In this document: piece after piece, positions 16,394-24,281 of the stretch | Layout of the letters: each line of letters opens with the position of its first letter | How positions within the stretch are numbered: the stretch's first letter is position 1 | NCBI GenBank assembly: GCA_963842295.1 | Contig: CAWJFY010000011.1 | Coordinates: forward strand, 186,001 to 250,000 | DNA from: JAJNBA01 sp963842295 | GTDB lineage: Bacteria > Actinomycetota > UBA4738 > HRBIN12 | DNA length: 64,000 nt | Direction of reading: 5' to 3' | Notes under the pieces: generated by a model | Databases searched by the model: none | Seen by the model: only the letters and a program-made list of their open reading frames with translations | Told to the model about the DNA's origin: nothing | Program-made: the position numbers and the translations under genes

Positions 16394-18106
16394 ATGACCG
16401 ACCACCGTCCGTGGTTCCGCGTGTGGCGAGAGGGAGTCCCCAAGACGGTGGCGCCGTTCCCCCACCAGAGCGTCTTCAACCTGCTCGCAGACTCTGCCGC
16501 CGGGTTCCCCGAGTCGACGGCCATCGCGTTCCTCGGCAAGCACATGAACTACCGCGAGCTCCTGCGGGAGGTGGAGCGTTTCAGCTCCGTCTTGGCAGGC
16601 CTCGGGGTCAAGCGGGGCGACCGCGTCGGCCTCCTCCTCCCGAACTCGCCGCAGTACGTGATCGCGTGGTACGCGTGCCAGCGTCTCGGCGCCGTGGCCG
16701 TGGGCAACAACCCTCTGTACACGCAGCGGGAGCTCGCGCACCAGATCAAGGATCACTCGCCCGGCGTGATGGTCGTCCTCGACCAGCTCTACCCGGCCTG
16801 GTCGGCCGTGCAGGGCGAAGTTCCGGTCCGTGAGGTCATCGCCACGAAGCTGACCGACTACATGCGATTCCCGTTGAACCTGCTCGCGCCCATCAAGTTC
16901 AGGAAGGACGCGAAACACGAGGGCAAGCCCTGGCCGCCGGTTCCGTCCGATGCGCGCGTCCGATGGTGGAAGGAGTCGATGAGCTCGGCCGGCTCGCCTC
17001 CTCCGGTCGCCGAGGTCGATGCCGAGCACGACACCGCCACGCTCGTCTACACCGGAGGAACGACCGGCTTGTCGAAGGGCGCGATGCTCTCCCACTTCAA
17101 TATCTCGTCGAACATCCGGCAGGTCGTGCCGTGCATCACATTCTTCGAACGCGGCAAGGACGGCGTGATGTGCATCCTGCCCTTCTTCCATTCGTTCGGC
17201 CTGGTGGCGATGAACTTCGGCATCGCCCAGGCGGGCAAGCTCGTGCTCTTGCCTCGCTTCGAGGTCCACATGGCTCTCAAGGAGCTCGACAAGGAGAAGC
17301 CGTCGTTCTTCCCCGGCGTGCCCCGCCTGTTCGTCGCTCTGAACGAGGCGCCCGAGACCGCGAAGTACGACCTGAAGTCGGTGAAGGCCTGCATCTCCGG
17401 CGCGGCGCCGCTCCCGCGTTCGGTCGCGGAGAAGTTCCACCAGGTGACCGGCGGCGCCAACCTCGTGGAGGGCTATGGGCTCACGGAGACCTCGCCGGTC
17501 ACGCACGTGAACCCGTTCGACAAGCCGAAGCACGGGACCATCGGTCTGCCGATCCCCGACACGGATTGCCGGATCGTCTCGCTCGAGGATCCGGACAGCG
17601 AGGTGCCGCTGGGCGAGCGAGGAGAGCTCTGCATCAAGGGGCCGCAAGTCATGCTCGGGTACTGGAACAAGCCCGAGGCCACGGCGGAGATGATCAGGGG
17701 GGACTGGCTGCACACCGGCGACATCGCGATCATGGACGACGAGGGGTTCTTCCAGATCGTCGACCGGATGAAGGACATGATCATCGTCTCCGGCTTCAAC
17801 GTGTACCCGACCGAGGTCGAGGCGGTGATCTATCGGCATCCGAAAGTGCTCAAGGCGTGTGTGGTGGGCTTGCCCGACGACACGACGGGAGAGCGGGTCA
17901 AGGCCTACGTCGTCGCGAAGGAGGGCGAGACCCTGACCGGCGAGGAGCTCGAGACATGGTCTCGTGACCCCGCGCAGGGTCTCACCGGCTACCGCGTACC
18001 GAAGGAGTGGGAGTTCCGTTCCGAGCTGCCGGAGACGCTGATCGGCAAGGTCCTGCGGCGGGTGCTCCAGGAGGAGGAGCGGCAGAAGGCAGTGGCCAGC
18101 TCGTAG
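16394..18106 (+). CDS. Long-chain acyl-CoA ligase (FadD-type, AMP-forming)
   Basis: The 570-aa enzyme activates a fatty acid to its CoA thioester through an acyl-adenylate. It contains the AMP-binding loop YTGGTTGLSKGAMLSH, the GYGLTETSP motif, the adenosine-contact region WLHTGDIA, and the hinge and C-terminal segment ending LIGKVLRR with the catalytic Lys. Length and order are normal for the family. Start ATG 16394 follows a close -10 box. It is monocistronic as far as can be seen, followed by a separately promoted beta-lactamase/rhodanese gene. With isocitrate lyase in the same window it hints at growth on fatty acids. Confidence 0.88.
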   Translation: MTDHRPWFRVWREGVPKTVAPFPHQSVFNLLADSAAGFPESTAIAFLGKHMNYRELLREVERFSSVLAGLGVKRGDRVGLLLPNSPQYVIAWYACQRLGAVAVGNNPLYTQRELAHQIKDHSPGVMVVLDQLYPAWSAVQGEVPVREVIATKLTDYMRFPLNLLAPIKFRKDAKHEGKPWPPVPSDARVRWWKESMSSAGSPPPVAEVDAEHDTATLVYTGGTTGLSKGAMLSHFNISSNIRQVVPCITFFERGKDGVMCILPFFHSFGLVAMNFGIAQAGKLVLLPRFEVHMALKELDKEKPSFFPGVPRLFVALNEAPETAKYDLKSVKACISGAAPLPRSVAEKFHQVTGGANLVEGYGLTETSPVTHVNPFDKPKHGTIGLPIPDTDCRIVSLEDPDSEVPLGERGELCIKGPQVMLGYWNKPEATAEMIRGDWLHTGDIAIMDDEGFFQIVDRMKDMIIVSGFNVYPTEVEAVIYRHPKVLKACVVGLPDDTTGERVKAYVVAKEGETLTGEELETWSRDPAQGLTGYRVPKEWEFRSELPETLIGKVLRRVLQEEERQKAVASS

Positions 18107-18128
18107 GGCCGTTGTGAGCGCGGGCCGC

Positions 18129-18134
18129 TAGCCT
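18129..18134 (+). promoter_or_regulatory. -10 box (TAGCCT) for the gene at 18142
   Basis: TAGCCT ends 7 nt before GTG 18142. Confidence 0.5.
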
Positions 18135-18141
18135 CATCCGA

Positions 18142-19497
18142 GTGGATGTCCAGCTCTTCCGCGACGCGGGACTCGGGAACGGCTCATATCTCATCGAGGT
18201 GAGCGCGGGCCGGGCGGTGCTGGTCGACCCCGACCGTCGTTTCCGTCGGTATCTGGACGCGGCGAGAGATCGCGGGTTGGAGATCGCAGGGGTCCTGGAC
18301 ACGCACCTGCACGCGGATTTCGTATCGGGGGCTCAGGACATCCGAGCCGAGACCGGTGCGGAGCTGTTCGAGCCCGCGGAGGCGGGTGTGCCGTTCCCCC
18401 ACACCCCCGTGAAGCCGGGCGAACGGATCGACCTGGGAGAGGTGGAGGTCGAGGTGTTGTCGACGCCGGGTCATTCGTCGGAGCACGTGTCGTACGTGTT
18501 CCGTCGCGAGGGCGAGGCGGTTCCGGTCCTGTTCAGCGGCGGGGCGCTGATCGTGGGCGGCGCGGCCCGATCCGATCTCGCGGGACCCGAGCTCACCGAC
18601 CACCTCACACACCACCAGTACGAGACCCTTCAGCGCGCGTTCTCCGACCTGCCCGACGATACGCGGCTGAACCCCACGCACGGAGGCGGGTCGTTCTGCT
18701 CGGCCGGCAGCGGGGAGAAGCACACGTCGACCCTCGGCGAGGAGCGAACGACCAATCCGCTCCTTTCCCTGAGCGAGCGGGACTTCCTCACGTCGTGGCC
18801 GGCGTCGTTCCCTCGCACGCCGGCGTATTTCGCACGGATGCGGGAGATCAACTGGTCGGGTCCTCGCCTCCGGACAGACATCGAGATGCCGCGGCCGCTC
18901 GCGCCGGAGGCGTTCGCGGCCGCGGCATCCGATCCGGTGGCGGTCGTGGTGGACGTTCGAGACGCCGCGGCCTACGCGCAGGCGCACGGTCAGGGGGCGC
19001 TCGCGATCCCGTTCCGCGACGCGTTCCCGACCTGGCTGGGATGGCTCGTGCCTGCCGACTCGCGTCTGTTGCTGGTGTTGGGCGACACGTCGCTCGAGGA
19101 CGTGGTCGACGCCTGCCTCCTGGTCGGGTTGGAACGGTTCGAGGGCTACCTCGATGGAGGGATGGAGGCGTGGCGCGAGGCGGGGTTGCCCGTCCGCTCT
19201 CTGCCCTCGATCGGTCCCGACGACGTGGTCTCGTGGATGGAGAAGGGCGCGCAGCCGATCGACGTGCGAGAACCGGATGAGCTCGAGCTCGGCGGGGTCG
19301 CCGGTGCCGTGTCGGTGCCGCTCGGGGATCTTCCGGGACGTGTCGATGGGCTCCCGGATGGCCGCCCGCTGCTCGTGTATTGCGCGTCGGGGATGCGCTC
19401 GACCACGGCTGCGTCGCTGCTGGAGCGGGCCGGTGTCGGTCCCGTGGTGAACCTCAGGGGTGGCTACGGCGCGTGGCGGGAGGCCGGGCGCGACTGA
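18142..19497 (+). CDS. Metallo-beta-lactamase fold fused to two rhodanese domains (persulfide dioxygenase-like)
   Basis: The 451-aa protein has an ETHE1-like N-terminal domain with THLHADF and PGHSSEH metal motifs and a late PTHGGG. It is followed by two rhodanese domains. The first (about 265-355) has LGDTSLED where the active Cys should be and is therefore inactive. The second has VYCASGMRS with Cys414. The metal-ligand Asp expected in SGDALI is Gly134 (SGGALI), so the iron site is altered. The family oxidises glutathione persulfide or related thiols. With these changes the activity is uncertain, and sulfur handling is the safest call. Confidence 0.75.
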   Translation: MDVQLFRDAGLGNGSYLIEVSAGRAVLVDPDRRFRRYLDAARDRGLEIAGVLDTHLHADFVSGAQDIRAETGAELFEPAEAGVPFPHTPVKPGERIDLGEVEVEVLSTPGHSSEHVSYVFRREGEAVPVLFSGGALIVGGAARSDLAGPELTDHLTHHQYETLQRAFSDLPDDTRLNPTHGGGSFCSAGSGEKHTSTLGEERTTNPLLSLSERDFLTSWPASFPRTPAYFARMREINWSGPRLRTDIEMPRPLAPEAFAAAASDPVAVVVDVRDAAAYAQAHGQGALAIPFRDAFPTWLGWLVPADSRLLLVLGDTSLEDVVDACLLVGLERFEGYLDGGMEAWREAGLPVRSLPSIGPDDVVSWMEKGAQPIDVREPDELELGGVAGAVSVPLGDLPGRVDGLPDGRPLLVYCASGMRSTTAASLLERAGVGPVVNLRGGYGAWREAGRD

Positions 19498-19512
19498 CGG
19501 CGCCGCCGAGCG

Positions 19513-19529
19513 CCGGCTCGTCGAGCCGG
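19513..19529 (+). terminator. GC-rich hairpin after the rhodanese fusion gene
   Basis: A perfect 7-bp stem (CCGGCTC / GAGCCGG) with a 3-nt loop sits 15 nt after the stop codon. No T-run follows, so it may be a weak or non-classical terminator. Confidence 0.4.
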
Positions 19530-19617
19530 GAGTGATCCCCAAGCCGTCACGTGTCCCATCACGAACGTGGCGGGGGGCTGCGATGAGTACTCTCGCGTCG
19601 GAGGATCGGAGGTCACG

Positions 19618-19800
19618 GTGAACGAGGACGAGCTGATCGAGCTCCTCCACGAACGACAGAACAACGGCAGGATCGGCTATCTCACCTTCGGCGATCTGGT
19701 GGCGATGGTGCCCTCGGACCAGATGGATGAATGGCGAGCCGTGCTTGGCAAGGTCAGGGCCGCAGATACGGCGCGGGACGCGGAGGAAGACACGGAATAG
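19618..19800 (+). CDS. 60-aa protein resembling sigma-70 region 1.1
   Basis: It starts at GTG 19618 behind a good ribosome site (GGAGGTCACG). A TACTCT -10 box at 19588-19593 gives a leader of about 18 nt. The core ELIELLHERQNNGRIGYLTF, followed by GDLVAMVP, resembles the short helical region 1.1 of primary sigma factors (pattern LxxLxxxGxxxGYLTyxDI...P). The tail is acidic. No sigma regions 2-4 follow, so it is free-standing. It could bind DNA mimic-fashion to RNA polymerase or a sigma factor, but this is inference from a short motif. Confidence 0.55.
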   Translation: MNEDELIELLHERQNNGRIGYLTFGDLVAMVPSDQMDEWRAVLGKVRAADTARDAEEDTE

Positions 19801-19825
19801 CCCTCGGTTGTAACCGGAATTCCCA

Positions 19826-20674
19826 CTACGCCGTGAGTGCCGTGACGGCGGTGCGTTCCTCGAGGGTGAGACCGCGGAGCGGTGGCCGAACGTCGGCATG
19901 GAGCAAGACGCCGCGATCCGTCAGCACCTGCTTCAACGCCGCATGGAACGGGATCCCTTCGAGGCGCTCACGGAGCTCGGTGACGCGAAGGTGGGCTTCG
20001 GGACTGTGGTCGTGCACGAGGGCGGCGACGACTTCCGGCCATGCCGAGGCGAGGCCCGAGACGGCGCCCACCGCGCCGCGTTCCATCCCCGCGCGCACGA
20101 GAGGCTCGGAGCCGACGAACACGTCCATGCCGTCGATGAGGTAGGGCTCGATCGCGTCGAACGGCGTATCGCTCACCTTCATCCCGACGACGTTGGTCTG
20201 TTCTCGGCGAAGCTGTCTGACCACGTCCACCGGGATCGCGTAGCCGCTACGGGCGGCGAACTCGTACACGTAGAACGGCAAAGGATCGCATGCGTCGGCG
20301 GCGGAACGCAGGTGGTCGAACAGCTCCCGCATCCCGAGCGGGAAGTAGGGCGGCGCGATCACCGCGACGGCCTCCGCACCGATCTCGAGCGCGTGTGCGG
20401 CGAGCGCGACCGTGTCGCGCGTGGTCTGTGCTCCCGCGTGGATCGCGATCTGGAACCCATCGGGCCGAACGGCGAGGAATCCTTCGGCGACGCGCCGGCG
20501 CTCGTCGAGCGTCAGGAGGACACCTTCCCCGGTGGTCCCGCAGGCGAGGAGCCCGTCGATTCCCCCGTCGGCCAGGAAGGCGGCGAGCGAAGCGAAGGCA
20601 TCCAGGTCGACCGACCGACCGCCGTCCTTGAGCGGCGTCACGGCGGCCGCGATCGCTCCGTGCAGACGCGGCAT
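19826..20674 (-). CDS. Dihydrodipicolinate synthase / N-acetylneuraminate lyase family aldolase
   Basis: The 282-aa TIM-barrel enzyme starts at ATG 20674. It carries ACGTTGEG (carboxylate-binding), the Tyr in FYVYEFAARSG and the Schiff-base Lys in GMKVSD. These features define the DapA/NanA class of pyruvate-type aldolases. Nothing nearby belongs to lysine synthesis, so a catabolic aldolase or dehydratase role is as likely as DapA. Upstream in-frame codons overlap the divergent gene and were dropped. Confidence 0.8.
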   Translation of the reverse strand: MPRLHGAIAAAVTPLKDGGRSVDLDAFASLAAFLADGGIDGLLACGTTGEGVLLTLDERRRVAEGFLAVRPDGFQIAIHAGAQTTRDTVALAAHALEIGAEAVAVIAPPYFPLGMRELFDHLRSAADACDPLPFYVYEFAARSGYAIPVDVVRQLRREQTNVVGMKVSDTPFDAIEPYLIDGMDVFVGSEPLVRAGMERGAVGAVSGLASAWPEVVAALVHDHSPEAHLRVTELRERLEGIPFHAALKQVLTDRGVLLHADVRPPLRGLTLEERTAVTALTA

Positions 20675-20681
20675 CGTCGGG

Positions 20682-20702
20682 ATGCTACCCGGGACGTACC
20701 AT
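20682..20702. promoter_or_regulatory. Divergent promoter pair between the aldolase and USP-like genes
   Basis: TAGCAT (minus strand, 20682-20687) lies 7 nt before the aldolase ATG. TACCAT (plus strand, 20697-20702) gives a leader of about 25 nt for the gene at 20734. Confidence 0.45.
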
Positions 20703-20733
20703 GGGACATGCGGGCCGAGGAGGTGCCAGGAAG

Positions 20734-21159
20734 ATGTCAGACGTCCGTCGCTACTTGGTGGTCGCGAACCAGACCCTGGGCGGAGGCCACCTGGTGTCGC
20801 TCCTGCGGGAGCTCGGGGAGAAGCCTTCGATGTTCTACGTACTCGTCCCCGCGAGTCCTCCCGGGGACCATCTGTGGACCGAAGCGGAGGCCAACGCGCT
20901 CGCTCGCCGACGGCTCGAAGTTGCACTCGAGCGTTTCCGGAAGCTTGGGATCGAGGTGACCGGCGAGGTAGGAGATGGGAAGCCGCTGCAGGCGATCGAC
21001 GATGTCCTCTCGCGAGAGTCCTTCGACGAGATCGTCCTGTCGACGCTCCCACCGCGGCTTTCGCGATGGCTGAAGCTCGACCTCGTGCATCGGGTCGAGT
21101 CCGCTTACGGGCTGCCAGTCCGCCACGTGATCGCGCCCCGCGAGACCATCGAGGTCTGA
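20734..21159 (+). CDS. Small nucleotide-binding-like protein (universal stress protein-like fold)
   Basis: The 141-aa product starts at ATG 20734 after an AGGAGG ribosome site. It shows alternating strands and helices (RRYLVVANQTLGG; FYVLVPAS; FDEIVLSTLPPRLSRWL) typical of a Rossmann-like USP fold. A conserved-looking STLPPRLSRWLKLDL stretch is present. The short GHLVSLLREL helix follows strand one. Proteins of this type are usually stress-linked and may bind ATP, but no clear ATP motif is present. It converges with proline dehydrogenase. Confidence 0.6.
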   Translation: MSDVRRYLVVANQTLGGGHLVSLLRELGEKPSMFYVLVPASPPGDHLWTEAEANALARRRLEVALERFRKLGIEVTGEVGDGKPLQAIDDVLSRESFDEIVLSTLPPRLSRWLKLDLVHRVESAYGLPVRHVIAPRETIEV

Positions 21160-21176
21160 TCCAACCGAAGGAACAG

Positions 21177-22106
21177 CTAGGACCGGGCGACCACGTTCCG
21201 GATCGCGAGCCACAGGTTCCGCCCGGGATGCTCTGCGAGTCGCCGCATGAACCAGGGATACCAGTGGGTCCCGTAGCTGATCAACACGCGGACGCGGAAG
21301 CCCTCACGGGCGAGTCGCCGCTGATCCGCGATGCGGATCCCGTAGAGCATCTGGATCTCGTAGCTGTCATGAGCGAAGCCGGCGGCGGTCGCCCGCCGCT
21401 CGATCTCCGAGAGCAGCTGCACGTCGTGCGTTGCGAGGGCGAGGCGGCCGCCGCGGGACCACCGGAGGAACTCGAGCGACAGCTTCTCGAAGGTCGCTCG
21501 GATCCGGTGGCTGTTGTGTATGGCGACATCGGCGGGTTCCCGATACGCGCCCTTGACGAGGCGCACCGACGCACCGGCGGTGAGGAGATCGGCGATGTCC
21601 TGCGGCGTGCGATGGAGGTAGGCCTGGATGCACACCCCGGTGTTCTCGAGCTCCTCGTGGAGTCGGCGGTAGATCGCGAGGGTGGGCTCGACGTAGGGGA
21701 CGGACTCCATGTCGAGGAAGAGGTGCTTCCCCGTCGAAGCGCAGCGCCCGGCGAGACGGCGGAGCCGCCGATACGTCTCCTCCGCGTCGAGGTCCAGGCC
21801 GAGGTGCGTCGGCTTCACCGACACCTCGGCGTCGATGCCCCGTTGCTCGATCATGTCCATGAGTCCGAGGTAATGCTCGGCAACGGCGTCGGCATCCGCC
21901 GCGCTCTCGACGTTCTCGCCGAGGTACGTGAACGTCGCTGGGATGCCTTCGGCCGCAAGGCGCTCCGCGGCATCGATCGCGTCCTCCATCCGCTCGCCGG
22001 GCATGAAGCGCGCGACGGTCGCTCGCACGAATCGGAAACGCGGGAGATGCGTGCCGAGCCACCTGTTGCGCGCGGCGAGGAGGATGGCATCGCGCGCCGG
22101 GTTCAT
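21177..22106 (-). CDS. Proline dehydrogenase (monofunctional, FAD-dependent)
   Basis: The 309-aa TIM-barrel enzyme oxidises L-proline to pyrroline-5-carboxylate. Motifs include TYLGENV, VSVKPTHLGLDLD, AYLHRTPQDI, LVKGAY, LATHD, EIQMLYGIR and a C-terminal SYGTHWYPWFMRRL. Its length fits the stand-alone enzymes, not the PutA fusion. Start is ATG 22106. A TATCAT box (22124-22129, minus strand) lies 17 nt upstream. It follows isocitrate lyase by 34 bp. No P5C dehydrogenase gene is in the window. Confidence 0.9.
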   Translation of the reverse strand: MNPARDAILLAARNRWLGTHLPRFRFVRATVARFMPGERMEDAIDAAERLAAEGIPATFTYLGENVESAADADAVAEHYLGLMDMIEQRGIDAEVSVKPTHLGLDLDAEETYRRLRRLAGRCASTGKHLFLDMESVPYVEPTLAIYRRLHEELENTGVCIQAYLHRTPQDIADLLTAGASVRLVKGAYREPADVAIHNSHRIRATFEKLSLEFLRWSRGGRLALATHDVQLLSEIERRATAAGFAHDSYEIQMLYGIRIADQRRLAREGFRVRVLISYGTHWYPWFMRRLAEHPGRNLWLAIRNVVARS

Positions 22107-22140
22107 CCGTGCATCACTGACGGATGATAGGGGCGACGGG

Positions 22141-23427
22141 TCAGAACTGCTTCTGCTCCGTGGAACCGTCGAGGGCGAGAGTAGACGCGCCGCCAGAGAT
22201 CGCTCGCGAGACCAGGTCGAAGTAGCCGGTCCCGACCTCCTGTTGGTGTCGGGTCGCGGTGTAACCCTCCGGCTCGAGAGCCATCTCCCGTTGCTGGAGC
22301 CGGACGTACGCGGTCATGCCTTCCTCGGCGTAGCCGTGGGCGAGCTCGAACATCGAGGCGTTCAGCGCATGGAAGCCGGCGAGCGTGACGAACTGGAAGC
22401 GGTAACCCATCGCGGCCAGCTCCTTGCGGAACTGTGCGATCTCATCGTCGTCGAGGTGCTGTTTCCAGTTGAACGAAGGGGAGCAGTTGTACGCGAGCAC
22501 CCTGTCCGGGAACCGATCCAGGATCGCCTCGGCGAAGACGCGAGCCTCCTCGAGATCGGGAGTGGACGTCTCGCACCAGAGCATGTCGGCATGTCGGGCG
22601 TACGCGAGCCCGCGTGCGACCGCCGACTCCATCTCATCGCGCACGCGGAAGAATCCTTCGGGTGTGCGCTCGCCGGTGAGGAAGCGGCGGTCCCGCTCGT
22701 CGACGTCGGACGTGAGGAGAGTGGCCGAGAGCGCATCGGTCCGCGCGATCAGGACCGTCGGCACATCGGCCACGTCGGCCGCGAGTCGGGCGGCGGTGAG
22801 CGTTCGCTCGAACTGCTCGGTCGGCACGAGCACCTTGCCGCCCAGGTGGCCGCACTTCTTCTCGGACGCGAGCTGGTCTTCGAAGTGCACGCCCGCGGCT
22901 CCCGCCTCGATCATCGAGCCCATGAGCTCGAAAGCATTCAGGTGCCCGCCGAACCCGGCCTCGGCGTCCGCGACGATCGGTGCGAGCCACTCGCGGGGTG
23001 CTGTCCCGCTCGACCAGGCGATCTGATCCGCGCGACGCAACGCGTTGTTGATCCTGCGGACCACGACGGGCACGGAGTTGGCTGGGTACAGCGATTGGTC
23101 GGGGTACGTCTGGCCAGCGAGGTTCGCGTCCGCGGCGACCTGCCAGCCGGACAGGTAGATGGCCTTCAGTCCCGCCTTGACGCACTCCACCGCCTGTCCA
23201 CCCGTGAAGCAACCCAGCGCCGCGACGTGCTCCTCGCTGTGCAGGAGATCCCAGAGCCGCTCCGCGCCGTGCCGAGCCAGGGAGTGTTCCTGCTTGAGGG
23301 AGCCGCGGAGGCGGATCACCTCCTCCGCGGTGTAGGGGCGAGCGACGCCCGCCCAGCGGGGGTCGCGCCCCCACTGTCGCTCAAGGTTCTGCGCTTCCTG
23401 TGTGATCCGCTTCTGAACGTCGTCCAT
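22141..23427 (-). CDS. aceA: Isocitrate lyase
   Basis: The 428-aa enzyme splits isocitrate into glyoxylate and succinate in the glyoxylate shunt. The catalytic signature KKCGHLGGK is intact, and the flanking motifs (LSGWQVAADAN, VHFEDQ, IARTDA, YNCSPSFNWK) fit. ATG 23427 was chosen because a GAAGGAG ribosome site precedes it. Forty-four in-frame codons upstream are unlike the family. The leader contains a perfect hairpin (23465-23483) and an inverted repeat farther out, so carbon-source control is likely. Malate synthase is not in the window. Confidence 0.93.
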   Translation of the reverse strand: MDDVQKRITQEAQNLERQWGRDPRWAGVARPYTAEEVIRLRGSLKQEHSLARHGAERLWDLLHSEEHVAALGCFTGGQAVECVKAGLKAIYLSGWQVAADANLAGQTYPDQSLYPANSVPVVVRRINNALRRADQIAWSSGTAPREWLAPIVADAEAGFGGHLNAFELMGSMIEAGAAGVHFEDQLASEKKCGHLGGKVLVPTEQFERTLTAARLAADVADVPTVLIARTDALSATLLTSDVDERDRRFLTGERTPEGFFRVRDEMESAVARGLAYARHADMLWCETSTPDLEEARVFAEAILDRFPDRVLAYNCSPSFNWKQHLDDDEIAQFRKELAAMGYRFQFVTLAGFHALNASMFELAHGYAEEGMTAYVRLQQREMALEPEGYTATRHQQEVGTGYFDLVSRAISGGASTLALDGSTEQKQF

Positions 23428-23464
23428 ATCATCAGCTCCTTCGAGGTGACCTAGGAAAGAAAGA

Positions 23465-23483
23465 GACCTCTCTTCGAGAGGTC
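23465..23483. promoter_or_regulatory. Perfect hairpin in the isocitrate lyase leader
   Basis: GACCTCTC and GAGAGGTC pair over 8 bp with a 3-nt loop, 38-56 nt before the aceA start. It could be an operator or an RNA stem. Confidence 0.45.
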
Positions 23484-23543
23484 GATCGGCGCGGCCGCGG
23501 TGGATGGGCGCGCCGCTAGGTGCGGCGTACTCGTGAGCAGAAG

Positions 23544-23559
23544 TTGAACGGCCATTCAA
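23544..23559. promoter_or_regulatory. Inverted repeat upstream of isocitrate lyase
   Basis: TTGAA-N6-TTCAA lies about 120 bp before the aceA start in a 253-bp gene-free region that otherwise shows nothing recognisable. A dimeric regulator site is possible. Confidence 0.35.
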
Positions 23560-23680
23560 ACATGCCAGGCAGATGGTTCCACACCCGGATGGCAGAAGTC
23601 AACGCCTGTTGCACTGCAAAGGTAATCCGACGCACTGATCAGGATGAAGAACTGCACCGCACCCAGCACAGGCGTTGAGC

Positions 23681-24250
23681 TCAGGAGGCTGGACGTCGGG
23701 CGCGAAGCGCCCTGCGGACCACCGGTCGAGTGGGCTTTCGCCGTGCAACTTCTCGGAACCCGGCACGGTCGTACATGGATTTCGCCCCGAAGAACATCAC
23801 ATCCGGATCCAACTGCTCCTCGGTATCCACCGGGTAAGCCTCAACGAGCCGGGCACCGTGGGAGCGTGCGTAGTCCACCGCCGCCCGGAGCATCCGCTGG
23901 GCTAACCCCTTGCCCCGGACACTTCCGTCGACGAAGAAGCACACGATCGACCAGACGGGCCGATCGTCGACCGGTTTCATGATGGGAGAGCGGCGGAGCT
24001 TCGGGTAGTCCTCTCGAGGACCCATCGAGACCCACGCGACCGGGACGCCGTCCTCGTATCCGATGAGCCCCGGGACGCTGCCCCCGTCGACGAGCGCCTT
24101 CATCGCCCGCCGGTTCTCGGCGCCGACGCCGGTGTCCGTTCCGGTCTTCCGGTAGAACATGCAGAAGCACGTTCGCACCACGGGCCGATCGAACATCTCG
24201 ACGAGGTCGGACCAACGCTCATTCGTCACGGGGTGTGCTTCGAAGCTCAC
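23681..24250 (-). CDS. GNAT-family N-acetyltransferase
   Basis: The 189-aa protein starts at GTG 24250. The acetyl-CoA loop appears as VRGKGLAQRML (R/Q-x-x-G-x-G/A), preceded by the strand PVWSIVCFFVD and followed by the helix AVDYARSHGARLVEAYP. N-terminal SDLVEMFDRP and a CFCMFYRK segment suggest the acetyltransferase subgroup often met as single genes. The substrate is unknown. A TAGATT box 6 nt upstream implies leaderless expression. It stands alone upstream of aceA. Confidence 0.8.
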   Translation of the reverse strand: MSFEAHPVTNERWSDLVEMFDRPVVRTCFCMFYRKTGTDTGVGAENRRAMKALVDGGSVPGLIGYEDGVPVAWVSMGPREDYPKLRRSPIMKPVDDRPVWSIVCFFVDGSVRGKGLAQRMLRAAVDYARSHGARLVEAYPVDTEEQLDPDVMFFGAKSMYDRAGFREVARRKPTRPVVRRALRARRPAS

Positions 24251-24256
24251 CCGGGC

Positions 24257-24262
24257 AATCTA
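24257..24262 (-). promoter_or_regulatory. -10 box (TAGATT) for the GNAT gene
   Basis: On the minus strand TAGATT ends 6 nt before the GTG at 24250. Confidence 0.5.
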
Positions 24263-24281
24263 CCCGTGGGCGCCCGTGTGG

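Noticed and set aside
16376..17839. 488-codon in-frame extension of the ABC subunit on the minus strand
   Set aside because: It is antisense to the acyl-CoA ligase gene, shows no ABC or other domain and results from the high GC content.
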